A stretch of 15,575 nt of DNA. Source: WVWN01 sp964563535 (GTDB lineage: Bacteria > RBG-13-66-14 > B26-G2 > WVWN01). A model generated the notes under the pieces. The model was not told the origin of the DNA. It did not search any database and worked only from the letters and a program-made list of their open reading frames with translations. The DNA is taken from positions 1 to 15,575 of the forward strand of contig CAZLXP010000060.1 in the NCBI GenBank assembly GCA_964563535.1, read 5' to 3'. This document shows, one piece after another, positions 13,902-15,575 of the stretch. Each line of letters begins with the position of its first letter. Within the stretch, counting starts at the first letter, position 1. The translations under genes and the position numbers were made by a program.

Positions 13902-14851
13902 GTGGGCGGTGCGGGCGACGACGTGTGGGTGTGTAGGGGCGTACAGCTGTGCGCCCCTACTACGTAGATGCCGCCGCTTTGGCCGGCGCCGCAGTCCTCG
14001 GCGCGAAACGCGACGGCGTTCCCGGCCGGCGACCACGTCGCATCGTGGCAAACCCACATGTCGGTCAGGGCCGTCACCTTTCCATTAGCTTTTTCCCAGG
14101 CCGCTACCTCGCGGCCGCCGGAGATACGGGTAAAAACCAGCCGCGAGCCGTCGGGCGACCACTGGGGATATGAATAGTGTTCGCCCGGCCGCGACAAGAT
14201 GGGTATCGTCTCGGCCGCCATATTCACTTGCCGCAATTCGTTGGGGCCCCACCACGGTTCCCCTTTGACGAATACGATGTATTGGCCGTCGGGGGCCCAA
14301 TCTGGTTGGGCGGCGTCGCCGTCGTTGACCAACGTGCGAACCCGGCGCGTCGCGACGTTAATGATTTTGAGGTCGCCGACCTGGCTCCAATATTCCCCCC
14401 GGGGCGCGATGAACGCGAGTTCGGCGCCGTCGGGCGACCAGGCGGGGTAGATGCCGCCGCCCGTAGTTAACCGTTCCGGGTTTTTTTGCCCGACCTCCAA
14501 AACGAAGATATCCGGGGGTTTTAAACTTTCGGCGACGTCCGCGAAGGCCACGCGTTTGCAATCGGGGGACCACGCCGGGTCCTCGACCTGGACGCTCTCC
14601 GTATGCCAAATTTCTTTTAAAGCTGAGCCGTCGCCCCTGAACGTGTAGAGGGCGTCGCCCATCTGTTGTTGCCAACTCCCGTGGGCGACCACGAGGTCGT
14701 TGTTCCCCCAATCGGGGTCGTAGCAAAATCCGTTAACGTGGGGCCCCGGGGGATGGGTATGGTCGGGCGGTTCCGGCGTCGTCCCGCCGTCGCCGCACGC
14801 CAGCGCCAGGAGCGTTGCGCCGCCGATAAAAACCAAGATAAATTTTTTCAT
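13895..14851 (-). CDS. TolB/PD40 beta-propeller lipoprotein with repeat-derived C-terminus (318 aa)
   Basis: I choose the ATG at 14851: GGAGGAGG lies 6 bases upstream and it gives a clean lipoprotein signal, MKKFILVFIGGATLLALAC, with Cys19. The longer frame from 14908 adds a basic segment before the signal and is rejected. A Pro/His/Thr-rich linker (about 24-37) precedes five PD40 motifs: 'DPAWSPDCKRVAF' (91-103), 'YPAWSPDGAELAF' (135-147), 'QPDWAPDGQYIVF' (182-194), 'YPQWSPDGSRLVF' (228-240) and 'DATWSPAGNAVAF' (270-282). Known: such propellers resemble TolB and act as periplasmic binding scaffolds. Residues 298-307 are translated from a 28-bp palindromic repeat, and the frame then runs on to a stop inside the converging terminator, so the native C-terminus has probably been replaced. 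GC-ending codons are used throughout. It is monocistronic in this window. Confidence 0.82.
   Translation of the reverse strand: MKKFILVFIGGATLLALACGDGGTTPEPPDHTHPPGPHVNGFCYDPDWGNNDLVVAHGSWQQQMGDALYTFRGDGSALKEIWHTESVQVEDPAWSPDCKRVAFADVAESLKPPDIFVLEVGQKNPERLTTGGGIYPAWSPDGAELAFIAPRGEYWSQVGDLKIINVATRRVRTLVNDGDAAQPDWAPDGQYIVFVKGEPWWGPNELRQVNMAAETIPILSRPGEHYSYPQWSPDGSRLVFTRISGGREVAAWEKANGKVTALTDMWVCHDATWSPAGNAVAFRAEDCGAGQSGGIYVVGAHSCTPLHTHTSSPAPPTK
13933..13960. repeat. 28-bp REP-like palindrome, copy B (inside coding sequence)
   Basis: GTAGGGGCGTACAG and CTGTGCGCCCCTAC are inverse complements except for one T-G pair. It lies inside the 3' end of the minus-strand lipoprotein gene and is translated as VGAHSCTPLH. 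Confidence 0.88.
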
Positions 14852-14876
14852 CTCTTTCCTCCTCCGAGGGCTCCTT

Positions 14877-14882
14877 ATTATA
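14877..14882 (-). promoter_or_regulatory. Possible -10 box for the TolB-like lipoprotein gene
   Basis: On the minus strand a TATAAT lies about 25 bases before the start codon. The best upstream match to a -35 (TTGCCG, 14903-14908) is 20 bases away, longer than usual, so the call is tentative. Confidence 0.35.
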
Positions 14883-15052
14883 TTACTATAGAACCACGGC
14901 CGCGGCAACGACGCGCGCCGGCGAGGATGCGCGGTTTGGCCTGCGGCCGCGGGCCCGGCTAAATTGGCGCAACTTGACGGGTAACCTTCCAGGCTACTAT
15001 TTCCTTCCTCTAGCTGTGGGTTAAAACCTCCGGTTTTTCATTCGCGCGAATT

Positions 15053-15080
15053 GTAAGGGCGTATGGCCATACGCCCCTAC
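15053..15080. repeat. 28-bp REP-like palindrome, copy C
   Basis: GTAAGGGCGTATGG and CCATACGCCCCTAC are inverse complements with a single mismatch (A15056 against C15077). It is the same family as copies A and B and lies in non-coding DNA. Confidence 0.85.
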
Positions 15081-15227
15081 CGTTCTACGTTTGAACCCTT
15101 TTAACCGCGAATGGACGCCGCTGCGCCGTTGACGCTGCGGGGCGCTATGTTTAACTACTTAGGAGCCGCGCGCGCCTCGAGCCGTAGGCAAGGCGATAGG
15201 GTTAATTATCGTCGACGGGAGAGCGAT

Positions 15228-15575
15228 ATGAGCGAGTATTCCAGTCAAGAATTAAAAGACGTTTGGGCTGAGGTGTTGAAGGTTTTCAACGAACGCCACG
15301 CCGGGTGCACGGCGCGGGAGGTCGCCGCCGCGACGGGCCTCGCCGAGGAAGTGGCGCGGGCGTGTTTGGAATACCTCCGGCAGGATGGTAAGGTAGTGCG
15401 CCAGGGCGAAGCCTACGCGCCAGACCCGAAGTACGTCCGCGACGTAGCCTTAAAATACGCGATGGAGAAAGTGGACGAGTATCTCAGGAAAGCTAAACGG
15501 GCTACCGTGGACCAGGTCGTTAGCGGAATAAAGGACGAGAGGGGCGAGAACATAAAGCGGGAGTGGGTGGAAGAA
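15228..15575 (+). CDS. Winged-helix DNA-binding protein, 3' end outside window
   Basis: The frame starts at ATG 15228 after a GGGAGAG ribosome site and is open to the last base (116 codons seen). Residues about 6-65 read as a winged helix-turn-helix: a first helix (ELKDVWAEVLKVFNERH), then 'TAREVAAATGL' and recognition-like helix 'AEEVARACLEYLRQDG', then the wing 'KVVRQGEAYAP'. From about residue 72 a second similar unit seems to start (ALKYAMEKVDEYLRKAKRATVDQVVSGI), suggesting tandem winged-helix domains. Known: such proteins bind DNA as regulators, or serve as replication initiators or adaptor domains. What it regulates cannot be told. It is separated from the phage-like block by a gene-free stretch and may be either a host gene or a regulator of the element. 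Confidence 0.65.
   Translation, partial: MSEYSSQELKDVWAEVLKVFNERHAGCTAREVAAATGLAEEVARACLEYLRQDGKVVRQGEAYAPDPKYVRDVALKYAMEKVDEYLRKAKRATVDQVVSGIKDERGENIKREWVEE

Larger units (their letters stand above)
14852..15227. other. Gene-free stretch between the TolB-like gene and the winged-helix gene
   Basis: No convincing coding frame. It holds the GGAGGAGG ribosome site of the minus-strand lipoprotein gene (about 14858-14865) and a minus-strand TATAAT (14877-14882) without a well-spaced -35. It also holds a weak six-base stem AAAACC/GGTTTT followed by T (15023-15038) that resembles a decayed terminator, palindrome copy C (15053-15080), and TTGACG (15129-15134) with no good -10 at standard spacing. 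The promoter of the winged-helix gene presumably lies here but I cannot place it. Confidence 0.6.

Noticed and set aside
14852..14908. Longer N-terminus of the TolB-like lipoprotein
   Set aside because: It places a basic 19-residue stretch before a clean lipoprotein signal and ignores the GGAGGAGG site before ATG 14851.
15023..15038. AAAACC/GGTTTT hairpin as a terminator
   Set aside because: A stem with only two G-C pairs, a short T-tract and no gene visibly ending there.
15129..15157. TTGACG-based promoter for the winged-helix gene
   Set aside because: At 17 bases the -10 position reads TAACTA, a poor match, so I do not call it.

Overview
The window looks like part of an uncultured, GC-rich, Gram-negative-type bacterium carrying a phage-tail-like gene block (prophage, tailocin or related tail module) interrupted by accessory genes. 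The taxonomic hint is inference only. GC-ending codons dominate, lipoprotein signal peptides are present, and there are many NHL/TolB-type beta-propellers with the 'VQYFT-SGSFLGKWG' style I associate with uncultured candidate phyla (for example Coatesbacteria or WOR-3-like groups). No rRNA, tRNA, CRISPR array, integrase, terminase, capsid or endolysin gene is visible.

Layout. (1) 2-5891 (+): four tightly packed, GC-rich genes. These are a large 5'-truncated tail or baseplate-like protein, a tail-hub-like protein, an unrecognised minor tail-like protein and a tail-fibre-like protein with jelly-roll modules. (2) 5930-6850 (-): a secreted six-bladed NHL propeller gene, a self-contained unit with a near-consensus promoter (6901-6929) and a strong terminator (5890-5912). 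(3) 6992-7505 (+): an XhlA-like coiled-coil/TM protein followed by a two-TM holin-like protein. (4) 7506-9705 (+), 'cassette 1': promoter, a putative caspase/CHAT-fold protein (HG...C dyad), a membrane-anchored propeller, terminator. (5) 9735-10408 (+): a 28-bp palindrome abutting a second copy of the holin gene, then a 141-aa protein. (6) 10405-13901 (+), 'cassette 2': near-perfect promoter, a second HG...C protein, two six-bladed NHL lipoproteins, a short protein with a tape-measure-type C-terminal motif, and a strong terminator. (7) 13895-14851 (-): a TolB/PD40 propeller lipoprotein whose last residues are read from a second copy of the palindrome. (8) 14852-15227: intergenic, with a third palindrome. 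(9) 15228 to the end (+): the start of a winged-helix protein.

How the genes may work together. The tail genes and holin-like genes form a phage-like backbone. Accessory units with their own promoters and terminators sit between backbone genes, like phage 'morons'. The most notable pattern is that a putative cytosolic cysteine-peptidase-fold protein is followed directly by exported beta-propeller protein(s) twice, with unrelated-looking sequence but the same architecture. Cassette 1 is flanked by near-identical holin-gene copies, which suggests it was inserted by, or can be lost by, recombination. The protease/propeller pairing is inference from motifs and gene order; no function has been shown.
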